A stretch of DNA of 64,000 bases from Pseudodesulfovibrio sp. (GCA_016342345.1 JAEINO010000001.1:186001-250000); one strand, 5' to 3'. Numbered from the stretch's first letter, positions 51,732 to 61,020 are shown. The notes: a model not told the origin generated them from the letters alone. Numbers and translations: made by a program.

Positions 51732-51768
51732 CAAAAGGCCGATCAGATTACTGAGCGGCCTTTTGATG
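51732..51768. terminator. Original chromosomal terminator after attR
   Basis: CAAAAGGCCG/CGGCCTTTTG stem followed by T-rich sequence. It would have ended the tRNA-Thr transcript before integration, and also serves the leftward flagellin-like gene. Confidence 0.8.
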
Positions 51769-51791
51769 TTTTTAAACCTGCTGAAAATACA

Positions 51792-52631
51792 TTATCCCGA
51801 ACTGTTGAATATCGTCCCGGTATTTTGTGCAATAAGATCTGCCAGCAATTGCTCCAGCGAATAATTCGGATCAGATGGCTTTCGCATCTGAGCTGCCTGA
51901 TCAAGCAACAGAGCTTGGCTCTCAAGATGCGTTTGCTGAGATTGCAAGCTATCTTCCTTGCCTTCATACACGGACAGAATTGCATCCATATCGCCCTTGA
52001 AACTCTGGACAAGCGCAAGTTGCGCCGCCCTATCACCACCAGCAGAGTCATCAAGCTCACTTCCAACCAGCGATGCCCAGCTATATTCATCTACATTGTG
52101 AAATGTCACATTAAAACCACCATCATCACTGGTCTGGACATGCACATTGCCATTTGAGTCTATCTGACTCGTTCCCCACTGCGTTCCATCCAGCAAAGCA
52201 ATTCCGTTAAAATCCGAACTTGAAATGATCCCTGTAATCTTATCTTGCAAGGCATTGTAATCAGCTTGAACAACAGCACTTGTCTGTTCAAGTTCACCAG
52301 TATTGATTTTGTCGATAATATCTTCCATATCCGCAAGGGCATCAACGATTGTCGCCATATCGGTACGAGCAACACCAACCATGGATGCTGCTTCACCGAC
52401 ATTACGAGAAGCCTGACGCGTTGAACCGGCATCGGCTCTCAACGTGCCACTGATGGCCTCTTCAAACGGATTGGTAAACGTCGTGGCTCTCACAGCCCCG
52501 CCAAGAACCAGACTACGCAAATCCTGACCAACTTTGGACGCACCAAAAAGTTGATTCGTCAACATTTCCTGCTGAAGCAGTTGTGTCGAGTAGTTGTATA
52601 GAAAGTTCTTTTCGATATCAGAAATGGCCAT
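51792..52631 (-). CDS. Flagellin-like protein
   Basis: 279 aa. The N-terminal half resembles flagellin D1: SRNVGEAASMVGVARTDMA (about 79-97), then ITGIISSSDFNGIALLDG, typical of flagellin N-terminal helices and turn. However, the C-terminal part is short and lacks the canonical Flagellin_C block of about 80 residues. It may be an atypical flagellin-related or secreted protein. GGAG precedes ATG. Neighbours are unrelated (prophage, ilv). Confidence 0.7.
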   Translation of the reverse strand: MAISDIEKNFLYNYSTQLLQQEMLTNQLFGASKVGQDLRSLVLGGAVRATTFTNPFEEAISGTLRADAGSTRQASRNVGEAASMVGVARTDMATIVDALADMEDIIDKINTGELEQTSAVVQADYNALQDKITGIISSSDFNGIALLDGTQWGTSQIDSNGNVHVQTSDDGGFNVTFHNVDEYSWASLVGSELDDSAGGDRAAQLALVQSFKGDMDAILSVYEGKEDSLQSQQTHLESQALLLDQAAQMRKPSDPNYSLEQLLADLIAQNTGTIFNSSG

Positions 52632-52746
52632 GATGTCTCCAAGGGACTACATTTGTGCTTTCCCATTCTATTTATCGACATCACAGACGATTTCTTTAGA
52701 GTCCTTCTCCTATCTTTTTGATTTTCGTAATAGTACGAACTGATCA

Positions 52747-53022
52747 TCAAAAAAAATCTGCCATTTTGCCAAAAACTTCATGTCCACCATCATGACGCTT
52801 CACATCATGCACATCCTGAAGCTTATCCATCTGCTTGACCATCTGATCCAACCGTTCGTCAGCGTTGACCAGAAGCCATATTCTGCTCCTGCTGCCATCG
52901 TTGACCGGCATGCAGGCAATTCCCTCGACATTGTAGACCCGCCTGACGAAAAGACCGCATATATGGGACATCACACCAGGATGATTATTCACGGACAACT
53001 CTATGACAATCTGCTTAGACAT
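52747..53022 (-). CDS. ilvN: Acetolactate synthase small subunit
   Basis: 91-aa ACT-type regulatory subunit of acetohydroxyacid synthase; binds valine in feedback inhibition. The fold starts QIVIELSVNNHPGVMSHICG (about 4-23). It is short like E. coli IlvN, not the longer IlvH form. GGAGGAG lies 5 bp before ATG 53022, overlapping the ilvB end by 8 bp, so translation is coupled. Confidence 0.88.
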   Translation of the reverse strand: MSKQIVIELSVNNHPGVMSHICGLFVRRVYNVEGIACMPVNDGSRSRIWLLVNADERLDQMVKQMDKLQDVHDVKRHDGGHEVFGKMADFF

Positions 53023-54691
53023 TCTTCTCTCCTCCAATCATTTCGGAATTCGGGGCTCCCATCGGAACCATCGGATACACCGGTTCATCCTGATTCACGG
53101 GCACATGAATGAGAATCGGCCCAGGCTCAGCAAGCGCGGCAGCCAAGTCCGCCACAGGATCATCACTCGTAGCCAAATCACACGTATTGATACCAAACCC
53201 TTCGGCTATTTTAATGAAATCAACATGATGAGAGTAATTTGATGCATAATACCGCTTGCCATAAAAAAGATCCTGCTGCTGCCGAACCAACCCAAGGGCA
53301 TTATTGTTGATCAAAATAATCTTGATCCCGACATTTTGCTCCATGGCAGTAGCCAGCTCCTGTATATTCATCATGATCGACCCGTCGCCACTAAAACAAA
53401 TGACAGGCCTATCCGGTGCTGCCAGGGCCGCACCAATTGCTGCAGGAACTCCAAACCCCATGGTGCCAAGTCCGCCTGAGGTCAACCATTGCCGTGGGTA
53501 CTTGAAGGGATAAACCTGAGCAGCACGCATCTGATGCTGTCCGACATCGGTACAGACAATGGCCTCATTGCCAACCAATTCAGCAGTCTTCATAATGATG
53601 CCATATGGGGATACTGGATCGCCAACTGCCGGAATAATCATGGGATTATCCTTTTTCAATGCAGCTATTTCACAAAGCCACTCAGACCGGTCCTTTTTCT
53701 CGATCAGCGGAAGCAGGACTTTGAGAATATCGAAAACATCACCCATAACAGAAGCATAAGTCGTCTTGATCTTGTCAAATTCACATGGATCAATGTCTAT
53801 ATGGACTATTTTTGCACTGGGACAAAACTTAGCGACCTGTCCGGTTGCACGATCATCAAAACGAACGCCGATGGCGATAAGAACATCACACTCCTCCATA
53901 ACCAGATTCGTGTAACGGGCCGCATGCATGCCAAGCATGCCCAAACACAAAGGATGATCAGAAGGAACAACCCCCAACCCCATGAGAGTCAATGCGGAAG
54001 GAATCGCCCCCTTTTCGGCCAGAGCCAATGCGTCTTCAGCGGAACCTGACTGAATAACGCCACCACCAAGGAACAAGATAGGCTTTTCGGCTTTATTGAT
54101 AATCGATGCAGCGCGTTTTATTTCACCAGCAATCAGTTCGGGGCCAGCTTCGCGAACACCCGGTTCAGGCCATGCATCAAACTCGACAACAGCCATTTGA
54201 ACATCTTTTGGAACGTCAATCACGACAGGTCCAGGCCGCCCGGAACACGCAATACCGAATGCGTTTGGAATAATCTCAAAAAGCTCTTCAGCTGATCGTA
54301 CGAGGAAATTATGTTTGGTAATGGGAATACTCAGACCGTACGTATCAACTTCCTGAAATGCATCAGTTCCAATCATGCCCAAAGGAACTTGGCCTGTAAT
54401 GCATATTATAGGAATGGAATCGAGCTTTGCATCGGCAATGGCCGTAAGTGTATTGGTGGCCCCGGGTCCTGATGTTGCGAAAAAGACCGCTGGATCACCA
54501 CTGACACGGGCCATGCCCTGAGCTATGAACCCTGCGCCCTGCTCATGCCGTGTCAGGACATGTCGAATTTTTCCATTTTGGCCAAGTGCGTCATACAAAG
54601 GCAGATTTGCACCTCCAGGAATACCGGCGATAACTTTAATACCTTGTCTTTCCAAAAGCTTGATAATGATTTCCGCACCACTACATTTCAT
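53015..54691 (-). CDS. ilvB: Acetolactate synthase large subunit
   Basis: 558-aa thiamine-diphosphate enzyme making acetolactate or acetohydroxybutyrate for Val, Leu and Ile. It has the N-terminal Glu in TRHEQGAGFIAQG (about 50), FAD-region FGPG-less middle (VRFDDRATGQV), and the ThDP-binding GDGSIMMNIQELATA (about 440). Preceded by a leader region with attenuator, so expression depends on branched-chain aminoacyl-tRNA supply. SD GGAGG precedes ATG. Confidence 0.94.
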   Translation of the reverse strand: MKCSGAEIIIKLLERQGIKVIAGIPGGANLPLYDALGQNGKIRHVLTRHEQGAGFIAQGMARVSGDPAVFFATSGPGATNTLTAIADAKLDSIPIICITGQVPLGMIGTDAFQEVDTYGLSIPITKHNFLVRSAEELFEIIPNAFGIACSGRPGPVVIDVPKDVQMAVVEFDAWPEPGVREAGPELIAGEIKRAASIINKAEKPILFLGGGVIQSGSAEDALALAEKGAIPSALTLMGLGVVPSDHPLCLGMLGMHAARYTNLVMEECDVLIAIGVRFDDRATGQVAKFCPSAKIVHIDIDPCEFDKIKTTYASVMGDVFDILKVLLPLIEKKDRSEWLCEIAALKKDNPMIIPAVGDPVSPYGIIMKTAELVGNEAIVCTDVGQHQMRAAQVYPFKYPRQWLTSGGLGTMGFGVPAAIGAALAAPDRPVICFSGDGSIMMNIQELATAMEQNVGIKIILINNNALGLVRQQQDLFYGKRYYASNYSHHVDFIKIAEGFGINTCDLATSDDPVADLAAALAEPGPILIHVPVNQDEPVYPMVPMGAPNSEMIGGEKNV

Positions 54692-54738
54692 TTTAAACCT
54701 CCGGTTGATCCGCCGATGATGTTTCCAGCAAGAATCTC

Positions 54739-54776
54739 AAAAAAAGACCCCCCGCCGGCTTGCACCGACGGGGGGT
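54739..54776 (-). terminator. ilvBN attenuator terminator
   Basis: Stem CCCCCCGTCGG/CCGGCGGGGGG with TGCAAG loop, followed on the minus strand by TCTTTTTTT. Between leader peptide and ilvB. A competing pair TACGACAA (54897-54904) / TTGTCGTA (54848-54855) lies in the leader. Confidence 0.88.
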
Positions 54777-54805
54777 TGATTATTTCCAAAAAACAAACTC
54801 TCCCG

Positions 54806-54916
54806 CTATGGTGCGTCCTTGATGACATCACCTACTACTACGTTCAATACGACAAGTACGCTCACCGGTAGGAGAGCACTGGAAATAACGGAAATGTTGT
54901 CGTACTTGCGAATCAT
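54806..54916 (-). CDS. ilvBN leader peptide
   Basis: 36 aa, start ATG 54916, stop TAG. Nine Val, four Leu and four Ile, including runs such as VLVVLNVVV. Its translation senses Val/Leu/Ile-tRNA levels; stalling should disfavour the terminator at 54739-54776. A role in protein function is unlikely. Confidence 0.82.
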   Translation of the reverse strand: MIRKYDNISVISSALLPVSVLVVLNVVVGDVIKDAP

Positions 54917-54946
54917 TAGGATAAAACCTTTTGTTTGTTCAAAGTA

Positions 54947-54975
54947 CAAATAATCGTGTCCACTTAACCCGTCAA
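54947..54975 (-). promoter_or_regulatory. Promoter of the ilvBN leader
   Basis: TTGACG (54975-54970) and TATTTG (54952-54947) on the minus strand, spacing 17, just upstream of the leader peptide. Confidence 0.6.
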
Positions 54976-55065
54976 GTTGTTTTTTTTAATCCATTATTGT
55001 TTCTAGAACTGCTCATATGTATCATTTACTCGAGAAACGAACTCAAACACCCGAAAAAAGCAGAA

Positions 55066-55185
55066 ATGAACATGGACAAATTCAGCAACATAACCATCGA
55101 CGGTAAAATCTATGACTCTGATCCCAAAGACTCCATGCCTATCAATCCTTGTGGAAACTGTGGGCATTGGAACAGCTTCGATTAA
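55066..55185 (+). CDS. Possible small cysteine-containing protein
   Basis: 39 aa starting MNMDKFSNITIDGKIYDSDP, with CGNCG near the end. The longer frame from 54931 is AT-rich and overlaps the ilv promoter, so the short form is favoured. SD is weak. Low confidence. Confidence 0.4.
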   Translation: MNMDKFSNITIDGKIYDSDPKDSMPINPCGNCGHWNSFD

Positions 55186-55304
55186 TAATGAAATTCAAAA
55201 CCATGATACATGGTCATATGAATGAATCTCTTTCTTGTGTAGCATTCACAAACAAGACGGCAGACCTCGCTATTTGGGTGATCATGAGATGATCACCGCA
55301 CAAA

Positions 55305-55472
55305 TCACACCCGGTCGACGACAAGCCATAATGCAACGGCTCCCACTGCCAACCTCACGACATGGCCTACATGGAAATGATAGCCCCAATCAAAAGCGAA
55401 TAAGGCAAAAATACTCATCGCCAAACTCACAAGAATAAGCTTTCTCCAAACATTCAATCTCAGCAAATTCAT
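55305..55472 (-). CDS. Small two-helix membrane protein
   Basis: 55 aa with two hydrophobic segments (LILVSLAMSIFALFAF; VVRLAVGAVALWLVV) and a His-containing turn (YHFHVGHV). GGAG lies 8 bp before ATG. The terminator of the protease gene sits just upstream on the same strand, so it needs its own promoter or read-through. Unknown function. Confidence 0.58.
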   Translation of the reverse strand: MNLLRLNVWRKLILVSLAMSIFALFAFDWGYHFHVGHVVRLAVGAVALWLVVDRV

Positions 55473-55485
55473 CTAACTAACTCCC

Positions 55486-55519
55486 AAAAAGGGTTGCGGC
55501 AAACACCACAACCCTTTCA
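55486..55519 (-). terminator. Terminator after the Lon-related protease gene
   Basis: GGGTTG/CAACCC stem followed on the minus strand by five T. Confidence 0.75.
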
Positions 55520-55558
55520 TTTTCAATCGCAATTATCCAACAAAATCTGCCGCACACT

Positions 55559-58057
55559 CTACTTCTTTGACGGCGTCTTCTTTTTAGCCGGAGCTTTCCT
55601 GGCAGACTTTTTCTTGTCAACCTTGCCATACGCAACAAGTTGATCGGCCAACATCTTAAGTTTCTCGTTCACCAAGGCATTGATGCTACCCTTGGGGTAT
55701 GCTGCTCCTTTTTTGCGCTCACCCGCTTTGATACCAGTCAGAATTTCAATGCCTTCGTCAATATTCTTAACTGCCCAGACATGGAATTCTCCATCCTTGA
55801 CCGCCTGGATCACTTCATCCCGAAGCATCAAATCCTTGACATTGGAATATGGTATCATCACGCCTTGCTTGCCGTTCAATCCGGCATTCTTGCAACACAG
55901 ATAAAAGCCCTCGATCTTCTGATTTACGCCACCTATAGGCTGAACTTCGCCATATTGATTAACGGAACCGGTCACGGCCACATACTGACGTAATGGTTTT
56001 TCGGATAAGCTGGAAAGCAACGCATACAACTCTGTGGAAGAAGCCGAGTCACCATCAATGCCGCCATATGATTGTTCAAACGCAATACTGGCAGCAAGCG
56101 ACAACGGCTTGTCCTGAGCAAAACGATTCCGCAAAAAACCGGCCAGGATCAACATTCCCTTGTTATGCGTTGGACCGGACATATCTGCTTCCCGCTCGAT
56201 ATTGATAATACCTTCCTTGCCAAGCGAAGTGACAGCGGTAATCCGGGCAGGCTTACCAAACATGTAATCACCCATGGAATATACAGCCAGACCATTAACC
56301 TGACCAACAACCTCACCATCGGTATCAACAAACAGGCTGCCACGATCAATCATTTCCTGAATGCGCTCTTCAACCTGATTGGCACGATAAACCTTGGCAT
56401 CCACGGCTTCCTTGACATGTTTGCCGCTGACCATCTTGGCCTTGGCAATACCGGCAAAGTAATCAGCCTCACTCAAAAGATCCGCCATGGCCGGAAACGC
56501 TGTGGAAATCTTTTCCTGCCGACCTGCCCAACGAACAGCCTCTTCCATGATGGATGAAACACCGCTGGCATCAAAGGATTTAAGCTTGCTTTTCTCTACC
56601 TCACCCTTGATAAAACGGGCCACCTGAAGAACTGATTCATCATTCAAGTTCATACTCGACTCGTAATCAGCCCGCACCTTGAAGATCTTGGGGACATCCT
56701 CATCATAATTCTTCAACATTGCATATAGATATGGACTTCCAAGAACAACGACCTTCACCTCCATGTCCACAGGTTCAGGCTTCAAGCCAGTCGGACTTAT
56801 GAAATAATATGGATCAAAGGTCTCGATTTCAATTTTTTCGGTTTTAAGTGCCCGTTTAAGAGTCTGCCAGACACCAGGCTCAAAAATGGCATCCATCAGG
56901 TTGATCACAAGATATCCACCGTTGGCCTTGATAAATGAACCAGCCTTGATCTTGGTATAATCCGTATGCCAGCCGCCATTTCTATCCATAACCCGCTCAA
57001 TACTTCCGAACAGATTTCTGTATGTCGGATATGATTCAACAATAACCGGAGGACCTTCCAATTCGGAATTATCAACCAGCAAATTGACCTGATAAGGCTG
57101 AAATACAACTTCCGGCGAAGGTGCTCCAAACATCATGCCCGGAATAGGCCCCTGTTTGCCCGGACCGCCAAGAGCCTTGATACTATCCAGGTCCTCGACC
57201 ATGCTTTCCAATACCGAATCAAGATACTTCAACACCTTGTCATCCTGATGCTTCTCCCTGAGAGGCTTCATGAAATCCTGTGCCAAAGCCATGAACATGA
57301 GTCGATCGACTTCCTCATGCTTCTTACCGACTTCCTTTTGCAGTCCTTTGAGTTCTTGAACGATTTGATCAATCTCTTCCTTGAGTTCAAGGCGTTTATC
57401 ATGCAGACGCTCATACTCGACCTTTGGGAAACGACCATTCTCGACCAATTCCTCAAGCTCGATCATGCGCTTGGGTTCTCCGTCCACCAACGGAACAACA
57501 TCTGGTCGCTGTATGGGACCCATTTGCATACGGACAACAACCAATCCGGTGTCTTTCACCCGATCCTCGATGGCCTTGTAAAAACTCATGACCTTTTTTT
57601 CATGAGCCTCGGCAATCTGATTCTTGCGGGCAATGTATTCCTCACTCTCAAAAAGCTGCGGAGCCTCTCGTTTCACTATATCGAGAAAATCCTGAACATC
57701 TTTCCTGAACCGGCTACCATCACCCGACTTGAACCTGAGCATGATCGGTGCTTCTGGATGCTTGAAGCTGTTGACATAACAAAGATCACAAGGAATTTTT
57801 GTGGTATCGGCCATCTCTTTGAGAAGCTTTTTTACTGTGGACAAACGTCCGGTACCGGGTTCTCCTGTCACGAAAATGTTATACCCCTTCTTGATCATAC
57901 CCATACCAAAGCGAAAGGCTTCAACACCACGCTTCTGACCAACAATGTCGGTCAGAGCTTCAAGATCATCAGTCGTCTTGAAAGAAAGTTTTTTTGGATT
58001 CAGCGTCCACTTGAGATTTTCAACGGAAATTTCATGCAGAATTTTCTTGGTAGCCAT
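55559..58057 (-). CDS. Lon-related ATP-dependent protease (LonB-type)
   Basis: 832 aa cytosolic AAA+ protease. N-terminal GEPGTGRLSTVKK is the Walker A position of this family (Arg/Leu replace the usual Gly-Lys). A long helical insertion follows (about 200-300), then an AAA region and the Lon proteolytic domain with catalytic Ser in GGIDGDSASSTEL (about 680) and Lys in GGVNQKIEG (about 725). C-terminus is Lys-rich. The Hsp20 gene sits 19 bp upstream, so protein quality control is the likely shared job. Confidence 0.88.
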   Translation of the reverse strand: MATKKILHEISVENLKWTLNPKKLSFKTTDDLEALTDIVGQKRGVEAFRFGMGMIKKGYNIFVTGEPGTGRLSTVKKLLKEMADTTKIPCDLCYVNSFKHPEAPIMLRFKSGDGSRFRKDVQDFLDIVKREAPQLFESEEYIARKNQIAEAHEKKVMSFYKAIEDRVKDTGLVVVRMQMGPIQRPDVVPLVDGEPKRMIELEELVENGRFPKVEYERLHDKRLELKEEIDQIVQELKGLQKEVGKKHEEVDRLMFMALAQDFMKPLREKHQDDKVLKYLDSVLESMVEDLDSIKALGGPGKQGPIPGMMFGAPSPEVVFQPYQVNLLVDNSELEGPPVIVESYPTYRNLFGSIERVMDRNGGWHTDYTKIKAGSFIKANGGYLVINLMDAIFEPGVWQTLKRALKTEKIEIETFDPYYFISPTGLKPEPVDMEVKVVVLGSPYLYAMLKNYDEDVPKIFKVRADYESSMNLNDESVLQVARFIKGEVEKSKLKSFDASGVSSIMEEAVRWAGRQEKISTAFPAMADLLSEADYFAGIAKAKMVSGKHVKEAVDAKVYRANQVEERIQEMIDRGSLFVDTDGEVVGQVNGLAVYSMGDYMFGKPARITAVTSLGKEGIINIEREADMSGPTHNKGMLILAGFLRNRFAQDKPLSLAASIAFEQSYGGIDGDSASSTELYALLSSLSEKPLRQYVAVTGSVNQYGEVQPIGGVNQKIEGFYLCCKNAGLNGKQGVMIPYSNVKDLMLRDEVIQAVKDGEFHVWAVKNIDEGIEILTGIKAGERKKGAAYPKGSINALVNEKLKMLADQLVAYGKVDKKKSARKAPAKKKTPSKK

Positions 58058-58075
58058 AGTTCTGTCTCCGTATCG

Positions 58076-58492
58076 TTACTTCTTGACAATCTTGATTATC
58101 TGCCCCTGCTGTCTGGGGCATTTCGGCAATCGCACTTCCAGGATACCATCTTGAAAATTTGCTTCCACATCATCAGTTCGAATGATGCACGGAAGTTTGA
58201 GTTCTTTTCTGAAAGTTTTTGTCTTGCGCTTGCCGCCTTCCATGCTAAAAGTCTCGGCATGAATAATCAGACATCGATCAAGAACCGAGACATTCACATC
58301 ATCAGGATTCATGTTGCCAAGCTCCATAGTTGCCACAAGAGTATCTCCCTTTTCCTTAAGGTCGATATCCCCGACAACACGACAGAAACTGACAGGAAGA
58401 TAAAAATCAGCACACAAATCGTCAAAAAGTCTGTCCATTTCGCGCCGCATGCGGCTGATCTCGTCCTGGCTCCACCTTTTTAAATCAGGCAT
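58076..58492 (-). CDS. Small heat-shock protein (Hsp20/alpha-crystallin)
   Basis: 138 aa. Alpha-crystallin domain with GDIDLKEKGDTLVATMELG (about 47), HAETFSMEGGKRKTKTFRKE and the closing V-R-L-P (LEVRLPK) motif. It holds unfolding proteins. A GGAGGG precedes ATG. Lies upstream of and likely co-transcribed with the Lon-related protease. Confidence 0.9.
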   Translation of the reverse strand: MPDLKRWSQDEISRMRREMDRLFDDLCADFYLPVSFCRVVGDIDLKEKGDTLVATMELGNMNPDDVNVSVLDRCLIIHAETFSMEGGKRKTKTFRKELKLPCIIRTDDVEANFQDGILEVRLPKCPRQQGQIIKIVKK

Positions 58493-58579
58493 TGAATCGA
58501 TCCCTCCAATGTACGCACATATCTACGAAATCATTTCGCTCCGAAAGGCTCTTTAGCAAATACCATATCATGTTAAACA

Positions 58580-58613
58580 AAAAAGAGGCTTACCTGATTT
58601 CAGGCAAGCCTCA
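58580..58613 (-). terminator. Terminator after the small membrane protein
   Basis: GAGGCTTGCC/GTAAGCCTC stem with TTTTTT on the minus strand. 58493-58579 has no gene that I can see. Confidence 0.8.
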
Positions 58614-58657
58614 TGCCCGAGTGCTTGTAAACAGATCATTATACTACAACAAATTTC

Positions 58658-58840
58658 TTATAGCCTCCTGAAAACATTTGAAACAGCTAAAACAATAAAT
58701 CCCGTTGAAACAAGCCAGAATGGCCTGATCATATCTTCAAGAACGGGAACCGACATGACATCAATCTGTATGAAAATTCCAAGCAGACCAATGATTACGC
58801 CTATGATCCAAGTGATCAATTGAGGGGCGCTCAGATTCAT
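58658..58840 (-). CDS. Small two-helix membrane protein
   Basis: 60 aa with two hydrophobic segments (LITWIIGVIIGLLGIFIQI and FWLVSTGFIVLAVSNV). No signal peptide, no known family. Ends at the terminator 58580-58613. 44 bp downstream of the EAL/GGDEF gene on the same strand. Confidence 0.68.
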   Translation of the reverse strand: MNLSAPQLITWIIGVIIGLLGIFIQIDVMSVPVLEDMIRPFWLVSTGFIVLAVSNVFRRL

Positions 58841-58884
58841 AATGATGGACTCCGTTTGATTTCAAGCAATAACACAACAACATA

Positions 58885-61020
58885 TCAAAAAGTATTGAGA
58901 AATTTCTCTGCCTCATCACGTTGAAGAGGCTTTGCATAAAGATAGCCTTGACCATAATCGCATTGCAAGGAATAAAGTATTTCCCTTTGCCTCTCAGTCT
59001 CTATGCCCTCGGCAACAACACCAAGACGCAAGCTATGCGCCATATTTACAATCGCCCTTATTATCTCAACATTTTCCGGTGATTTTTCCATACGTCTGAC
59101 AAAGCTCAAATCCACCTTTAGCTGATCCATAGGGAATTTCTGCAAATAGCTCATGGAAGAATATCCGGTTCCAAAATCGTCTATGGACAGCATTATTCCA
59201 AGTGTTTTCAGTAAATTAAGACGATTAGACGACTCCATCGCATCCAACATGACAACGGTTTCGGTGATTTCCAACTTGAGACGATTAGGTGGCAATCCAG
59301 ACTGTTCCAAAATCCTTTTTACTTCATGAACGAGGGAGACTTCGCTGAACTGCTTGGCTGAAATATTTACAGACATGGTCAATTCAGTAGCCATCGGATA
59401 CTTTTCCCGCCAGTCGCTCAAAGTCATGCAAGCCTCTTCAAGAATCTGAGCTCCAAGCTCAACGATAAGACCTGTCTCCTCTGCCACAGGGATAAATTCT
59501 CCAGGATTAACGAGCCCTCGATTCGGATGCCGCCATCTGGCCAAAGCCTCAAAACCAGAAAGCTTGCCATCAGCCAGATTAACGATGGGCTGGTAATAGG
59601 CTTCAAATTCCCTGGCTTGCAACGCACGTTTCAAATCACTTTCAACGGCAACGACATTGACAATGCCTTCACGCATCTTCTTTGCATAAACAATAAATCT
59701 GTTTTTCCCAGCCTCTTTGGCTTTGTACATGGCCAACTGAGCATTGGGTACGAGGTCCTCCTTATTTGCATGACCATTCATGAAAATATCAACCCCGATA
59801 CTGGCTGTCATGGAAAACGCCAACCCGTCAATTTCAATAACATCTTTAAAGGATTCGTGAACCTGCTTTACCAAATCCCACACATCTGTCTTACGCGGCA
59901 AATCCTCGATTAAAACGACAAATTCATCGCCTCCAAATCTGGAAACAGTATCAACAGAGCGTACGGCCTGATGCAATTGGACTCCAATACGCACAAGAAT
60001 CTTGTCGCCCATACTGTGACCATAATGATCATTAACAGCCTTGAAGCGATCAAGATTAATAAACAACACTGCAAAATAATTACGTGTTCCCATCGATCGT
60101 CCGATTGCCTGGCTAACTCGATCAATAAACAGTGCTCGATTTGGAAGACCGGTCAGGGCATCGTGAAGGAAACTATATTTGAGCTGTTCCTCCATATGCT
60201 TTCGACTTGTCACGTCCCTCAGGCTCGTCCTTACACCAAAGAATTCACCATGTTGATTTTTAACGGTATGCTTAACAAGCCTTACCCACTTAACACGGGC
60301 ATTTTTATGATAAATTCTAAAATCCAGCCCTTCCCCATCACCAATGGACTGGTCATTCATAAAATTATGCCATACAGGCAAGTCGTCGCTATGAACAATT
60401 CGTTGCATGAAATCGGGTTCTTCGAGGAATGGATCCGGAGGATATCCACTAATACGTTCACATGATGGAGAAACATAAAGAAGCGTACCAGCGGGATTTA
60501 TCCAGCTCTCCCAATCATAGTTGTAATCAGCCACCATACGGTAACGTTGCTCGGATTCCTGAAGAGCAACGCGGGACAGCTCAAGCTCCTCTATGGACGT
60601 CTCTAACCTTCTGGTGGTTTCTTCAAGAATGCGTTTTTTTCTGTGAAGCTCGGCAAAAATCCCTACCTTGCCACGGAGAATTTCTGGCTCGACTGGTTTG
60701 AAGAGATAATCAACCGCACCCAACTCATAGCCACGAAACACATGACGCTGCTCCTTGCTGATGGCCGTAATAAATATAATTGGTATACTTTTGGTAGACT
60801 CGGAACTACGAAGTTGCTCGGCAAGGTCAAAACCATCCATACCCGGCATCATGACGTCAAGAAGAGCCACGGCAAAATCGTGATCCTGAACCTTGAGCAA
60901 TGCCTCAGGCCCGGATGATGCCATAACAAGATTGAGATCATACCCTCGCAGTATGCCCTCTATCAACTTGAGATTTATGCGCTCATCGTCTACGACGATT
61001 ATGTCAACGATATCGCTCAT
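58885..61020 (-). CDS. Receiver-PAS-GGDEF-EAL cyclic-di-GMP signalling protein
   Basis: 711 aa. Receiver domain at 1-120 (DDE near 10; Asp in LLDVMMPGMDG; Lys in LFKPVE), a linker coiled coil, a PAS/PAC domain (about 160-280), GGDEF domain with intact RFGGDEFVV (about 375) and EAL domain with FEALARW (about 510), then the DDFGTGYSS and C-terminal QGYLYAKP signatures. Both diguanylate cyclase and phosphodiesterase residues look complete, so net output depends on signal. ATG 61020 follows AAGGA; the frame extends to 61041. No kinase nearby. Confidence 0.9.
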   Translation of the reverse strand: MSDIVDIIVVDDERINLKLIEGILRGYDLNLVMASSGPEALLKVQDHDFAVALLDVMMPGMDGFDLAEQLRSSESTKSIPIIFITAISKEQRHVFRGYELGAVDYLFKPVEPEILRGKVGIFAELHRKKRILEETTRRLETSIEELELSRVALQESEQRYRMVADYNYDWESWINPAGTLLYVSPSCERISGYPPDPFLEEPDFMQRIVHSDDLPVWHNFMNDQSIGDGEGLDFRIYHKNARVKWVRLVKHTVKNQHGEFFGVRTSLRDVTSRKHMEEQLKYSFLHDALTGLPNRALFIDRVSQAIGRSMGTRNYFAVLFINLDRFKAVNDHYGHSMGDKILVRIGVQLHQAVRSVDTVSRFGGDEFVVLIEDLPRKTDVWDLVKQVHESFKDVIEIDGLAFSMTASIGVDIFMNGHANKEDLVPNAQLAMYKAKEAGKNRFIVYAKKMREGIVNVVAVESDLKRALQAREFEAYYQPIVNLADGKLSGFEALARWRHPNRGLVNPGEFIPVAEETGLIVELGAQILEEACMTLSDWREKYPMATELTMSVNISAKQFSEVSLVHEVKRILEQSGLPPNRLKLEITETVVMLDAMESSNRLNLLKTLGIMLSIDDFGTGYSSMSYLQKFPMDQLKVDLSFVRRMEKSPENVEIIRAIVNMAHSLRLGVVAEGIETERQREILYSLQCDYGQGYLYAKPLQRDEAEKFLNTF

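Noticed and set aside
55235-55438. 67-aa plus-strand frame near 55.3 kb
   Set aside because: Overlaps a better minus-strand membrane-protein frame, has no ribosome-binding site and shows Arg/Pro/Gln bias typical of shadow frames.
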